Shown: in pieces, positions 5,658-6,328 of the stretch
Numbering within the stretch: the first letter of the stretch is position 1
How the letters are laid out: each line of letters starts with the position of its first letter
NCBI GenBank assembly: GCA_009784305.1
Contig: WRBZ01000059.1
Span: forward strand, 1-6,328
Source of the DNA: Synergistaceae bacterium
Lineage (GTDB): Bacteria > Synergistota > Synergistia > Synergistales > Aminobacteriaceae
Length of the DNA: 6,328 nucleotides
Direction: 5' to 3'
Notes under the pieces: generated by a model
Database searches by the model: none
Seen by the model: only the letters and a program-made list of their open reading frames with translations
Told to the model about the DNA's origin: nothing
Made by a program: the position numbers and the translations under genes

Positions 5658-6328
5658 ATGCCATTTTCTCCTGAATTTATTTATTCGTTAAGCTATGAAC
5701 TGGACAAGTTTTTTAAGGAGCAAAACCCGCGCGTCACCAGAATTGAAGGAGGCGAAAGTTGGATTGCCCTTTGCATCGGTGCTGATTGGCTGTTTTTTTC
5801 ATGGGGAAGCCATAAGAATGGAGTTTGCAGAGCAACTGAAAATGAGGTTACAATTCTTAAAAAATCTGCTCCCGCGAGGACTCCGCTTGTAGAACTGCTG
5901 AAAAGCCACATCCTGAGGGGGCAGCTCATGGGAGCGTCCCAGATACAGAACGACAAGATAATCAGAATAGAAGCCAGCCGGCTTATAGGAGCGGGATTTA
6001 TTAAATTACACCATATAGTATTCGAAGCTACGGAACCAAACGGCAATTTTCTGCTGCTTGATGAATCTTTTTCAATAATGGACCTTGCGCGCCATTCCTC
6101 TCCTGATGAAAACCACTATCGCACGCTTCTTCCAGGTCATGTTTACATGCCTCCGCCTCCCTTTGAAGGATTGGGTTTAACTGAGCTAAAAACCCTTGAA
6201 TATGAGCAGGCGCGCAATATAAAAGGGGTAGGGAGACAGCTTGCTGAGATGATTCAAGCTCACTGGAACGAAAACACGCCTGAAGAATGGCTTTTCATTT
6301 TGCGAAAGATAAAAGGTATGGACCCGGA
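5658..6328 (+). CDS. RqcH-like NFACT protein, N-terminal part, cut by right edge
   Basis: This is the start of an NFACT family protein (RqcH/Rqc2, formerly fibronectin-binding protein A), which binds split 50S subunits with stalled nascent chains and recruits tRNA for C-terminal tailing. 223 codons are open to the edge. The NFACT-N domain is recognisable from PLVELLKSHILRGQLMGASQ (76-95), LLLDESFSIMDLARHSS (132-148), DENHYRTLLPGHVYMPPPPF (150-169) and a helix-hairpin-helix-like IKGVGRQLAEMI (188-199). The C-terminal coiled coil and NFACT-R domain lie outside the window. Departures from the usual family pattern are Ser4 where MxFDG is common, Asp99-Lys100 where the family has Asp-Arg, and EATEPNGN (123-130) in place of the EMGRHSN type. 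GAAGGA (5647-5652), inside the end of tonB, gives a ribosome binding site five bases before the ATG, and only one base separates it from the tonB stop, so it belongs to the same operon. Family membership is confident; whether it is an active tailing factor is open. Confidence 0.85.
   Translation, partial: MPFSPEFIYSLSYELDKFFKEQNPRVTRIEGGESWIALCIGADWLFFSWGSHKNGVCRATENEVTILKKSAPARTPLVELLKSHILRGQLMGASQIQNDKIIRIEASRLIGAGFIKLHHIVFEATEPNGNFLLLDESFSIMDLARHSSPDENHYRTLLPGHVYMPPPPFEGLGLTELKTLEYEQARNIKGVGRQLAEMIQAHWNENTPEEWLFILRKIKGMDP

Noticed and set aside
5193..5664. Minus-strand frames opposite the tonB C-terminal half
   Set aside because: They mirror the Ser/Gly-rich linker and the TonB domain; the plus-strand frame has clear domain motifs.

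Overview
The window looks like a piece of a diderm (Gram-negative type) bacterial chromosome of moderate-to-low GC. It holds six sizeable protein genes, one very short leader ORF and compact intergenic regions. There are no rRNA or tRNA genes, insertion sequences, CRISPR arrays or long repeats that I can see. An ExbB-ExbD-TonB system implies an outer membrane. The gene after tonB encodes an RqcH/NFACT-type protein, a family common in Firmicutes and several other phyla but absent from most Proteobacteria. That combination, with a stand-alone DUF362 ferredoxin, would fit a phylum such as Synergistota. This is inference and not proven by the window.

Layout. At the left edge, on the minus strand, is the N-terminal 228 codons of GMP synthase (guaA), cut by the window edge exactly in its ATP-binding SGGVD motif. 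Divergent from it (870-2273, plus) is an unrecognised 467-residue soluble protein that appears to be built from three degenerate GAF-like modules. It converges on a minus-strand gene (2469-3581) for a DUF362 protein with two 4Fe-4S clusters. The 195-base gap between the convergent genes holds a perfect 14-base palindrome that works as a terminator hairpin, best in the minus direction, and a second, nested inverted repeat.

From 3668 rightward runs a tight plus-strand operon: a 23-codon ORF with its own ribosome binding site, then exbB (ATGA overlap), exbD (GTGA overlap), tonB (2-base gap) and an rqcH-like gene (1-base gap) that runs off the right edge. The divergent promoter region between DUF362 and this operon contains a 16-base inverted repeat whose two arms are each a perfect TATAAT box, one per strand.

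How the genes work together. ExbB and ExbD form the proton-driven inner-membrane motor, and TonB carries that energy to outer-membrane receptors, which are not in this window. The RqcH-like protein belongs to ribosome-associated quality control, so its packing into the TonB operon is functionally unexpected. Its visible N-terminal domain also departs from the family at positions tied to C-terminal (CAT/Ala) tailing. The most noteworthy points are the translationally coupled leader ORF, the tonB-rqcH junction with its divergent RqcH, and the triple-GAF-like orphan.
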